Shown one piece after another: positions 23,634-33,846 of a stretch of DNA of 64,000 bases; position 1 is the first letter of the stretch; the number at the start of each line of letters is the position of its first letter. Source of the stretch: Flammula alnicola. Taxonomy: Eukaryota; Basidiomycota; Agaricomycetes; Agaricales; Strophariaceae. The notes beneath the pieces are model-generated. The model had not been told where the DNA came from. It ran no database searches and worked only from the letters and a program-made list of their open reading frames with translations. The position numbers were made by a program, and so were the translations under genes. The stretch spans positions 144,074 through 208,073 of the forward strand of contig JADNRV010000097.1 in assembly GCA_015499995.1 (NCBI GenBank). The letters are read 5' to 3'.

Positions 23634-24150
23634 ATGAAGTTCACGACCTTGACATCGTTCACGACACTCCTCGTTCTGGCGCTTCCAGTCTTTGCGCAAG
23701 TCGATCCTGCAAGCAGTACCGACAATGCAAGCTTGACTATCGAACCTATCCCCACAGATAGTACGGACACTGCCGGCATTCCCTCTCCGACGTTTGTCTT
23801 TGCTGAACTATCTTTTTTATGCACTGTTTTCTAAACCGATCCTCAGCGACACCCCTGCCACTGACAGCACCGCCACGGACAGTACCGTCGATGTTACCAC
23901 ATCAATTACCACATCAGCTAGCGCATCCGTCACCAGCACCCTCACAACACCTTCCACAATCTCGCGAATAACACCAGTTACTACTACACCTCCGAAGTCA
24001 ACATCATCATCCACATCCACGAGGCTGGTTAGTTCCCCAAGCTCGACGGTATCTGTCAGCCAGAATGGTGCCCTCCCAACTATGGTGACGAAGGTGGATC
24101 AAATGGTTGTCGGCGTCTTCGCAGGTGTAATGGCTGCCATCGTTCTTTGA
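23634..24150 (+). CDS. Small Ser/Thr-rich secreted or GPI-anchored surface protein
   Basis: Predicted 153-residue protein from exons 23634-23791 and 23847-24150. It starts with a signal peptide (MKFTTLTSFTTLLVLALPVFA, cleavage after Ala). The body is almost entirely Ser, Thr, Pro and Val, suited to heavy O-mannosylation. The C-terminus is hydrophobic (MVVGVFAGVMAAIVL) and preceded by a small-residue stretch, as expected for GPI attachment. Cell-wall or plasma-membrane location is inferred; there is no enzymatic domain. Its exon 1-2 junction (PSP-T-DTPATDS) reads smoothly. Confidence 0.7.
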
Positions 24151-24828
24151 GAACGAGAGCATTGGATATCCAGCTTCCACGTCGTCTTCATGTAACATGG
24201 ACTACATGTACTCCCTTTTAGAAAATAAGGACAATTTCGGACGGTTGGCTTTGAGTGGACTGATCAATATATTTTCATTTGGGAGTAATTTACGCGAATA
24301 TATTGTAACTCGAGATCTTAGTAACATACAACCGTAGAGGTATACTTTACATATGCATAATGTCTTCGCGAAGTTCTGGCCTCCACATACCGGGTTTGAT
24401 CAAATCCTTGTGGGCGCCTTTTCCGCGCAATCTGGGTTATTTTTAGCCGGCTGCTAAATATAGTGCACTCTCTTTCGTCAGGTTTTTCATTCGGTGTAAT
24501 CCTGCTTCCCTACGCATTCTCCTGAATTCTTAGTTCTGCGAGTCCTGGCCTTCTGGAATCCGTCGCGTCGAATCTTCAATACAGCTTCAATTTCCACCCC
24601 TATAAACACGCGACCGGAACTCCATCCTCCAATAAAACGGCGATTTACGGTGATTTCGGAACAATGACAGTCACGACGTCGCTGTGAGTCAGTGTGACAG
24701 TTTCGCAGGACCCTGACACGCTGTACACATGACGTGTTCGACACCCCTTGTGCTTTTGGAGTCTGGACAATCAAATTTCTGTGCCAGTGGTCAAACTCTA
24801 CAATCAACCCTTTTACATATACCAAGCT
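24151..24828. other. Intergenic, upstream of foldback element
   Basis: No gene recognised. A 112-residue minus-strand open frame (24487-24825) has no recognisable domain. Confidence 0.4.
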
Positions 24829-25486
24829 CAGGCTCCTAACCAGCCGTCGTTGGGTGTTCTATATCTACGAGGGATGTGATTTTCGGAAGTGATTTGTAAT
24901 ACATGAGCTTAAGTTTGGACGAACACCCAACGACGGCTGGCACATAATGTCAGCCACAGCCGTGTGAACTGCTGACACACACACCAATTTCCACTGAAAT
25001 AAAGTCTCGTCCTTCATGTACACAAGGTAGAAACACATATAAAATTTATACAAGTGAATTTGAGGGCACTTGGTATCACTCTCCTTCAAGTATAATTTTT
25101 TCAGGCTCTTAATCTCTACCCAATGGAAAGATACCACCTGAAAGCCTGGTGCAGCAACGAAATCTGGCCCTCACAAGGTCCATCCCTCTTTCTGAGGCGA
25201 GGAAAAAAATTCTGCGGATACAATATATATTAGTAAGTGCCTGGGGAATGTTTTTATATTTTTCCTGAGGCTGCTTTGCCTCCGTAGCCATCGTCCTCGA
25301 GGTTGGTTGTTGTGAAAGAGACCTGTGTGTCAGCAGTTCACACGGCTGTGGCTGACATTATGTGCCAGCCGTCGTTGGGTGTTCGTCCAAACTTAAGCTC
25401 ATGTATTACAAATCACTTTCGAAAATCACATAGAATCACATCCCGCGTAGATATAGAACACCCAACGACGGCTGGTTAGGAGCCTG
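24829..25486. mobile_element. Non-autonomous long-TIR foldback transposon (Mutator-like MITE)
   Basis: A 658-bp element with terminal inverted repeats of about 155-163 bp (24829-24981 and 25324-25486), beginning CAGGCTCCTAACC. It is flanked by a perfect 9-bp direct repeat, TACCAAGCT, at 24820-24828 and 25487-25495. Long TIRs and a 9-bp target duplication are typical of Mutator-like elements. Each TIR itself contains a 19-bp inverted pair (CCAGCCGTCGTTGGGTGTT; 24840-24858 with 24922-24940, and 25365-25383 with 25457-25475), so each arm can fold separately. The two TIRs differ by a short insertion and a few substitutions. The 340-bp core encodes nothing recognisable, so it would need a transposase supplied in trans. 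Confidence 0.85.
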
Positions 25487-25495
25487 TACCAAGCT

Positions 25496-26020
25496 GCCAT
25501 ACGTGCAAGATGACGTTTGCATGGGCTCCTTCAGACTGCTTGAAGACCAGCACTACTAAATATACGCACCGACAACTGTTTTATATTATTTTTACATTTT
25601 CGGATGTCATGTTTATCGCCGTGTGGCGGTCGAAATTCTCACGTACTAATGTTGGTTCACGGCGACAGTCACGTATTTTTCTCTTCTCTGAGACCTCGTA
25701 TGGATAGGTTTGAGCATATTCTATAGCACCTTGAACACCCTTTGCAAGCGTAGGGCAGCGTCTGTGAGGCTTTGAAAGATTTAAGGAAAACCGTAACATT
25801 GTTTGTTTTCTTATTGTGTTGATGATCTGTCATTCAAATTTCCCATTTGGGTCCTTCGCGACAGCGAGCTACACGGTGCGGTGTTGTAGTAATTCTTCAC
25901 TTTCTCGACGTTCTCTCTCATTCCTTTTTGCTGGCCATCTCCTCTCAGCTCCTCTCTCGCCCTTTGAGACCTGGGGCCATCCTCTCACTTTCTTTATAGT
26001 TCCCTTCGTTTCTCTCCAGA
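25496..26020. other. Promoter/5' region of KRE6-like gene
   Basis: No gene. The last 150 bases are pyrimidine-rich (CTCTC and TCTTT runs), a common fungal core promoter/5' UTR pattern for a well-expressed gene. Confidence 0.4.
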
Positions 26021-29000
26021 ATGTCCAGTCGTCGGTTTACCGCGTCATCCAGCGAGTCTCGATCAAGTCTTTTGCTACCGTCGGAGCGAGGAGGGTCGGG
26101 TAGCGTCTCTGGCAGGTCTGGAGTGGGTTCATTGAACGGAAGCGTTCAGAGTGTTAGTAGATCAGCGAGCGGAAAGGTAAGTATCCTGATAATTACTGCT
26201 CTGCTCATTCTTATCGCATTACAGCACTCGATTGCAGAGAAGGTACTGTCTGAGCTTCCTCTTGAGACGCCCACAACCCCTCAACTTACCCATTACGGAT
26301 TGTAAAGTACTCCCTGGGACCAGAGCCTGCATTATGGGGAATGCCTCTGAATGTGAGAGAGGATGATGATGCGTTGCACGATCCCAGAGTGAACTCAGGG
26401 AACGGCCACTTGCTCACTGTGCGCGCTCTCACAAATCTCGGATGTCTCTTTCTTTTAGCTATCGGCTGCTTGATGTTATTGTGCGTATCTACTTTTTTTT
26501 CTCAGCCCTTGTCCCACTGACACGTATGTTCCATTTCCTTTCTAGTGCCGGTAAGCCTGGCTTCTTCTGTTGTTTGAGTTGATTAACCCGCTTATTAATA
26601 CCCTCCCAGGTTATCCAATTATTTCGCATTTTTTAGCAAAAAAACCATCAACTCAAGGAGGGTTCAATCTCGGCGGAATCAATGCCTCAGGTCAAATACC
26701 CGAATTTTCAAACTTTGGGCTTATCGACCCAGTTACACCCAAGGAAGCTTATACACGATCGGCTTTCCTGGATTCCACCCAGGACATGGTGTTGGTGTTT
26801 TCAGACGAATTTGAAACAGACGGGCGTACGTTTTATCCTGGTGATGATCCGTTCTGGGAAGCTGTTGATCTTCACTATTGGGGTACTGTGAGTGGTGCCT
26901 GGAAAGATTTGGAGGATTGTCTGGATTGAACCGAGGATTTTACAGGTCGATTTGGAGTGGTATGACCCCATGCAGGGTGAGTAGGGAATATCATGACCTT
27001 TTTTTTTTTTAGTTCTAATTCCTTGGTTCCGACTCTAGCCACGACGTCTAATGGTTCTTTGAAACTCAGGATAGACAAGGTCACCGACCCTGCAGACAAC
27101 CATAACTTGCAATATAGGTCGGGAATGGTAAGCAGGCTTGATCCTTTTTTATCCATACACTTATTCAAACCCTATGGATAGATCCAATCATGGTAGGGAA
27201 CGTTTTGCGACTTCCCTCATGCCCCCTTGAACTAATGGATAAAATAAGGAATAAATTCTGTTTCACGGGAGGCATACTGGAAGGTGCGTTAGATTCTGTT
27301 GCTCGAATAAATTCTTCTCTGACGTGGTTTGACGTTCTTAGCGAACGTTGTGCTGCCTGGTTCATCTACCATCAGGTGCGGCAAGTCGTAATTCTATAGA
27401 AGAGATTCATGTCTGACTGGATGCGCAACGATAAAGTGGCCTATGGCCTGCTGTGTGAGTGATTCGAACTTTCTCTGATAACTCTCTTATACTAAATTTA
27501 TTCCATAACTTAGATGGTCCATGGGAAATTTGGGTACTTAGCTGATAATCTATACGGTAATAAAGCCTCTACTAATTTGTCGACCGTGCAGGACGCGCTG
27601 GATACGGAGCAAGTCTTGACGGAATGGTGAGAACTTAATCTTTTGCACCAGACAGTAATGAATCTGACATCTACTCCTCTCCGTCAACCAGTGGCCTTTC
27701 TCGTATGACTCGTGCGATGTTGGCACGTTACCGAACCAAACATTCCCTGGAACTACTACTCCCCTGGCTGCTACTGAAAATGGCGATCCAACGTACGGCG
27801 GCGTCCTGGTGAGTAATTCCTCCTTTTCGTGGTCGACGCCGCTTCTTATGCCACTTTTCATGCAGTCATTCCTTCCCGGACAGAAGCTCTGTACGTTTTT
27901 TTTTCGTGCCGATTTTTCATATTGTATTCATGGGCACATTCTAAGCTGCGTGCACTTGCTCCGGAGAGTCCCACCCTGGTCCTCAGAGGAGCGATGGCAG
28001 CTACGTTGGACGCGCAGCGCCGGAGATCGATGTGTTCGAAGCCATTATAACCGCTGGTATCGGTCAGGTATGTGCTGGTTTTTCTTGTACGAAGTAAATA
28101 TCTCACCGATTTTATCAGGCATCATTGTCTGCGCAGTGGGCGCCATACAATGTGAGTAGCTTACAACGACTGCTTCACATGCGATCTAATTCCAAATTGT
28201 TCTCAAAGGCCGCCTACGAATTCAACAACGCCACCGGTAACGTTGTGTTTCAAGATAATGGAACTACCATACACAACCCATTTGTCGGAGGTGAATTGTC
28301 GTCAGGCTGACTAGGTGGGGCCGCTTTGCTAATTGATTTCAACAGGCGCATTCCAGCAGACGACCAGTGGCCTGGCAACGACGAACCAAAACTGTTACGA
28401 GCTCAATCAGGGCTGCTTCGCCGTATATGCGTTTGAATATCGGACTGGGTATGTTTCCCTTGATATCTTTGTTCTTGACTCAGCATGCTGACACTCTGTT
28501 GGTTCTTTTCATAGGTTCGATGATGGTTATATTTCGTGGATTCAAAATGGACAACTGTCTTGGACGCTCCGTGGTCCGGCTATGGGACCGGATAGTGCAA
28601 CTGAGATTTCAACTCGACCTATCCCACTCGAGCCGATGGTGCGTCTTTTCTCGATGCATGCAGCTATTATTCCTTGACTTGCTGACTGTCGTCCTGTCCC
28701 TTTCAATCCACAGTACATCATTGCCAACCTTGGGCTCTCGCTAGGATTTGGTGTTGTCGACTTCGAAAACTTGATATTCCCAGCAACGATGAGCATCGAT
28801 TACATACGTGTATACCAGCCTGCAAACGCTATCAACATCGGATGTGATCCAAAGGACTTCCCAACGGCCAACTACATCGACACGTGAGTCTTGCTCTTGC
28901 TCTTTCGTTCTTCGATCTCTCCGCCTCAAGTCAAAAATCATTCACTGACCTTCGTTTATCTTCTCTTCTTCTAGTTATCTCGCAGCATATACCAACCCTA

Positions 29001-29068
29001 ATCTGACGACCTGGACGGACGATTTCAAGCAGCCTTTCCCCAAGAATAGATTGAAAGACCAGTGCTGA
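26021..29068 (+). CDS. KRE6/SKN1-family beta-1,6-glucan synthesis protein
   Basis: Type II membrane glycoprotein of the secretory pathway required for cell-wall beta-1,6-glucan, with a GH16-like fold. The start at 26021 (MSSRRFTASSSESRSS) gives a Ser-rich cytosolic tail, followed by a proline-containing YSLGPEPALWGMPL block and a single membrane segment (LGCLFLLAIGCLMLFAGYP). Lumenal SKN1 domain motifs are all visible: VFSDEFETDGRTFYPGDDPF, DLHYWGT, DLEWYDP, FCFTGGILEANVVLPG, GLWPAVWSMGNLGRAGYGA, SYDSCDVGTLPNQT, APEIDVFEA, QNGQLSWTL and IDYIRVYQP. About sixteen exons join in frame, including an 11-nt micro-exon at 27182-27192 that restores the conserved I-Q-S-W before NKFCF. The end is QC-TGA at 29066-29068. 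Appears intact. Confidence 0.93.
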
Positions 29069-30404
29069 GTTCTTTATTCATTCATTTAGTGTATATACCC
29101 TTCGGTGCTTTTATCATGCGGTTTTTGATGTAACGACGGACGGATTTATTGGTTCTCGTCTTGTAGAGTACCAAATGTTAATGTAACTTGCGTGTTGTCT
29201 GTTGTGTAAACTTTGCTTTCTGGTTTACTGTTATTCCAATTTTTCGTTTCGTTTTTAATTTATGAGTGCTTTATTATCCTCTTGTGACTTCACAGCCCGT
29301 TGGAGGAGCAACGAGGAAATTACCGCGATCAATCACCGGGTTTTACAGTTGGCTCGAAGAAGTTCTGAGTTCGCGCACGTGACAGAACTTGATTTTTTCT
29401 CTTCAACTTCAAGTTCCTACGTAGTACTAGTACTTCCATCAGCTAGGAATCAAGAAATTTGTGAGTTCTCTTCAGCAACCTTTGTCGCGCTTCCATCACT
29501 TCCAAACACCGTCCTTTTCTCAGTATGACTGCACAAGGCGACTCCTGCAGGCCATCCAGCAGCATCAGGCAACCCTCTTCACCACCTATGATGGCATAGT
29601 CAACCCGATTCAGGACATTCTTCCCCGGGATATCAAGTGGATCTCGATTCAGTCGGACAGCGGCGTCGAGCTCCCTGTCACTCAGCCTTGACTCAACCTC
29701 CTGCCAGCGAGTCCGCCACATCCAACGTCGTTCAGACTCTGGATGTCGTCGAACCTCCTCCTCGCGGCTCGCCCTCGCCCTCGTCTGAGCCCTTGGATGA
29801 CACTTATAGTCAGGTTTCGGCAGATCAACAGCTCGGGTGGCGGCAGGCCATGGCCGCCAAGAAGAATGTGGCATTGATGGAAGTATCGCCCAAGGTCAAA
29901 GAAGCGCCCGTTCTAACCCCAGTGCTCTTCCGTCTTGCTAGACTCCATATAAAAGTGACCGATCATCACAGTAAGTAGTAATAGTACGTAAAGGATTTTG
30001 CTGGCGGACACTCATTTTCAAAGGCGTCCGACTTAAACGGGTAAACCCAACTTGTCAAGTCCGCCGCAATAGCTGTCGTTTGCGTAGGTGATCATGCACC
30101 AAATTCAAGAACTGAGGTCTGAAGAGGTACGCCTTTTCGCCTACGCAGATAAAGAAATAACTGATATCAGATTCACTTGCAACCTCCAGACGCATTCAGG
30201 TTGTTCCCAGTGTTATGCATTATGAGCACGTCTACTATAATGAATGAGATGCTGTCAAAATCTATTCCTGGTATGGCTCAACCCACATGTCAGACGTGTG
30301 GGTGAGTCGTGTGGCTCACATTTTTAAGTCGTGGCGAATGTATACCACATCCCGTCTACACTCTATTCCACCTCTCCTCAGTGCCAATAACACGCCCTCC
30401 TAGG
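29069..30404. other. Intergenic region with unassigned open frames
   Basis: Open frames 29461-29691 (76 residues) and 29637-29978 (113 residues) overlap and, taken with a frame change, would make one acidic Pro/Ser-rich polypeptide. Neither has a recognised domain. They could be a decayed gene fragment; support is weak. Confidence 0.3.
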
Positions 30405-33400
30405 ATGTATCGCTCGTGTTCTAGGGAAAATGGGAGAAACCGTCATCCCGCAACTCAAATATATCACCTGTCTGAAGGCTCTACGCCATCGTCGAATGGC
30501 GGCTTCTTTCGCGACGCCTCTGGGTTCAGTATCGACCGATCTATGCTTACTGAAGTTCGGGGAAATATGATCATCGTTCGTTCTCCCGAGCAGCAATCTC
30601 TCGTATGTAAGATCCAGTCAATCACATCACAAACGCTGACTGCAATTCAGTGGAATTCCTATCGATTGACCGACTTCGATCAGCGAACACTGCGATGTCT
30701 GCGTTCCATTGAGCCGGGCATTTACACCATGGAAATGGAGCCGATGACATCCACTTCACGCATTAAAATATATCGCATTCATGAGTACGGGGATAAAGAG
30801 GATATTTTCCATGATCATCTCGCAATCGTCAAATCATCGTGCGTTTTCTTGTCTTGTCTTAACATTTCCTGGATACTCACACATAGCGCAAAGACAAGCT
30901 CGTCGGCCAGATATATCACAGTTCTTTGGAACTTCTGTAGAGAACGCTGATGGTAGCCGATTCATTGTCCTTTCTGGAGGTACGATATTGAGCAGCGTGA
31001 ACATACTAAAATTTGACTTATAGCTGACATTAAATTCCTGCAGGTAATTCGCCCTTGATGGATGTTTTCACCGGAAGTTCCATAGACATAAGAATGATAA
31101 CAGCGCAGCATGTACGTTCTGATTAATCAAGCTCCTGTCGTTTTACGATGCTAACTGACCATTGCTTAGTACTTGCAGATAATCGTGAGTGCATATATCG
31201 ATATCAATATATATAAACGGAATAACTAAGAAATCGTAGGACATATTCAGCATAGGATCATTCAGTCCGTTGAACTGGAGCTGGGTGAAATTTTGGCACC
31301 TCCCCATATTTACTCCAGACTGTCGACTTCTTGTGGACTTGATTCTTCTTGAATCTAACGGCATGCTAGCAAGTTCAGAAAGGGTCAGAGAAATGGTAAA
31401 TGACATGCACATAAAACCATGAAATTTGCTAAATCTGTCATTATAGGCTTTCAAGCGACCCTGTATTGTACGTTATCGAGAGGCAATATACCGTCTGATA
31501 TGTGAGCTATGTGTCCTTGACAAAATGAGGGGAGAACTACTGACGACTTGGATGACATAGCTCCTGGTGATATGGAGTGTATCGTGCACCGCAATCAAGA
31601 TCCAGCCAAAGTTAAGGATGCCATTGTAAGGGCTGACAGGGCTTCGAGCGGATTGGTCAGTCACTAAAAATCAAGCTTGAAGCACACGATCTAATATTTC
31701 CCCAACAATCATGTTGCTGGAGTACAGGTGGTGAGTGCTCTATCTTCTTGTCATCATCTGTTGTTGACAGTGTTGATCTCTCTCTCCATTGCAGTTTGTG
31801 AGTGCTCTATCTTCTCGACATCATCCATTGCTGACAACATTGATCTTTCTCCATTGCAGTTTGTGAGTGCACTCTCCTTGCCATTGTCCATTGCTGAAAG
31901 TGTCAATCTCTCTCTCCATTGCAGCTTGTGAGTGCTACTATCATCTGTCACTGACAGTGTTGATCTCTCTCTGGATTGCAGGATGCAAGTGCTCTCTCTC
32001 CTCACTATTCTTCTTTGTTGATAGTAGTTATCTCTCTGCACTGCAGAATGTGGGTGCTCTCTCTCCTCACCATTGTCCATCACTGATATTGTTGATCTCT
32101 CTTTGCATTGCAGGATGTGAGTGCTCTATCTTCTTGCCATCATCCATCACTGACAATTTCAATCTCTCTCTTCATTGCAGTTTGTGAGTGCTCTCTCTTC
32201 TCACTATCCTCCATTTCTAACAGTGTCAACCTCTCTCTCCATTGCAGTGTGTGAGTGCTCTGTCTTACCACCATCATCTGTCATTGACAATGACAATCTC
32301 TCTCTGCATTGCAGCATGTAAGTGCTCTCCCATCTTCTTGCCACACTTTGTCACTGAGGGTGTCAATCTCTCTCTGCATTGCAGATTGTGAGTACTCTCT
32401 CTCCTCATCATCCTCTGTTGCTGATAGTGTTGATCTCTCTCTGCATTGCAGGATGTAAGTGTTCTCTCTCTCTCTCACCAATGTTCATTGTTGACAGTGT
32501 CAATCTCTCTCTGCATTGCAGGATGTGAGTGCTCTCTTGCTCCTTGCCATCCTCTGTCACTGACAGTGTCAATCTCTCTTTATTGCAGTTTGTGAATGTT
32601 TTCTCTCTCCTTGCCATCCTCTGTTGTTGACAATGTCAATCTCTTTCTCCATTGCAGCATGTGAGTGCTCTGTCTTACCACCATCACTTATCACTGACAG
32701 TGTCAATCTCTCTCTGCATTACAGAATGTGAGTGCTCTCTCTCCACCTCATCATCTGTCACTGACAGTGTTGATTTCTCTCTTTATTGCAGCTTGTAAGT
32801 ACTCTCTCTCCTCACTATCATCTGTTGCTGACAGTGTCAATCTCTCTTTCTATTGCAGCTTGTGAGTGCTACCACCATCTGTTGCTGACAGTGCTGATCT
32901 TTCTCTTCATTGCAGATTGTGAGTGCTTCTCTTCTTGCCATCTTCTGTCACTGGCAGTGTTGATCTCTTTCTGCATTACAGAATGTGAGTGCTCTTTCTT
33001 CTTGCCATCATTTGTTGCTAACAGTGACAATATCTCTCTCTATTGCAGATAGTGAGTGCTCTATCTTACCATCGCCTGTTGCTAACAGTGATGATCTCTC
33101 TCTGCATTGCAGTTTGTAAGTGCTTTCTCTTTTTTCCATCATCTGTTACTGACAGTGTCAATCTCTCTCTGCATTGCAGCATGTGAGTGCTTTCCCCTCT
33201 CACCCTGCCAGTGTGTTTTCTTGCTGAATGCTACTCTTAAGCCTCATAACAACTGTATGTCATGTAACACCATATATTATTTAACTTCATTTTCTTTCTG
33301 TCTGCAAAGCACCTGTTCATTCCACTCCTTCAACTTCTGGAATAGAGGAAATCAGTCAAGGTAAGTCTGTCCTCCATTCATTCTTTTTTTTAAAATGAAT

Positions 33401-33521
33401 GTGGTCTGGCTATCAAGACATAATGGATGTAGATTCTCCCTTTGATACTGGGATTACCGGTAATTCATTAGACATTGGTGGAGGCTTTTTGATAGAAGAT
33501 GTAATGGATGTGGGTCCATAG
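30405..33521 (+). CDS. Unrecognised protein; gene interrupted by a tandem array of intron-like units
   Basis: Proposed start is the ATG of MYRSCSRENG. Early residues contain NGGFFRDASGFSIDRSMLTE, a pattern like the N-terminal leader of many basidiomycete NACHT and kinase-like proteins. Exons appear to be 30405-30603, 30651-30838, 30894-30979, 31044-31111 and further short ones. One exon reads RRPDISQFFGTS followed by RFIVLSGG, resembling the kinase-like HPNI..FFG segment, but no full kinase domain is visible. After an exon ending ASSGL (31655) the gene runs into 22 tandem intron-like units (31731-33182). Beyond them, exons 33242-33254, 33310-33360 and 33418-33521 encode PHNNSPVHSTPSTSGIEE and a Gly/Asp-rich tail ending DVGP-TAG. 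Phase 0 is kept throughout if every 3-nt micro-exon is included. Function unknown; the exon model is tentative. Confidence 0.45.
31731..33182 (+). repeat. Tandem array of 22 intron-like units with 3-nt micro-exons
   Basis: Period mostly 67 bp (64-nt unit plus 3 nt). Units begin at 31731, 31798, 31863, 31928, 31985, 32050, 32117, 32184, 32251, 32318, 32388, 32455, 32525, 32592, 32661, 32728, 32795, 32862, 32919, 32985, 33052 and 33116. Each starts with a splice-donor sequence (GTGAGT in 15, GTAAGT in 4, and GCAAGT, GTGGGT and GTGAAT once each). Each ends with a pyrimidine tract and CAG, and 19 of 22 carry an NTRAY branch-site match (usually CTGAC) about 25 nt before the end. Between units lie exactly three bases (TTT five times, GAT four, CTT, AAT and CAT three each, ATT twice, TGT and ATA once). 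Unit length (54-67 nt) is that of ordinary introns in this genome. Alternative reading: a minisatellite inside one larger intron. Confidence 0.85.
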
Positions 33522-33693
33522 ATATAGAATTCTGCTACACCTGGTTCTGTTACAAATTGATATTAACTTTGATAGGGTCAACCAAGGGAGACTTAGGAAG
33601 CATGATACTGGTGTGAACTAAGGTTTTATTTGGGTTTTATTTCAGCAAATTTGTCTGGAAAATGCAACCTCCCGTCTGACTATGAATCCGAAG
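33522..33693. other. 3' flank of array gene
   Basis: Short spacer between the stop codon at 33519-33521 and the MITE. Nothing else seen. Confidence 0.4.
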
Positions 33694-33846
33694 TACTGTA
33701 CTATTTCGACCAAGTGTTCACGATTTTGGGAATTTTGCCTCCCCAAGGAGGCCGATAATTTTTCTTTTGATTTAAGGCGAATAAAAAAAGGTCTTTTTTC
33801 CCCAGTGTGATGCGTGATGTGAACACTTGGTCGAAATGGTACAGTA
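33694..33846. mobile_element. Short MITE with 26-28 bp terminal inverted repeats
   Basis: A 153-bp element. The left end TACTGTACTATTTCGACCAA (from 33694) is matched in inverse by the right end finishing at 33846, with one mismatch over about 28 bases. The outermost bases are TA on both sides, so the target duplication is probably TA, as in Tc1/mariner-derived MITEs. The interior is AT-rich and noncoding. Confidence 0.7.

Noticed and set aside
27990..28060. Suspected frameshift in the KRE6-like gene near APEIDVFEA
   Set aside because: Re-reading the bases (GGA CGC GCA GCG CCG GAG) shows the frame is intact.
29461..29978. Two overlapping open frames as one gene
   Set aside because: Joining requires an unsupported frame change and no domain is visible, so only mentioned as intergenic content.
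31731..33182. CRISPR-like regular repeat array
   Set aside because: There are no distinct spacers between repeats, only three bases, and the host is a eukaryote.
31754..33364. Open frames on both strands within the 67-bp array
   Set aside because: They reflect repeat composition (Leu/Ser/Ile-rich readings) and run across splice-site consensus; flanking exons need the splice model instead.
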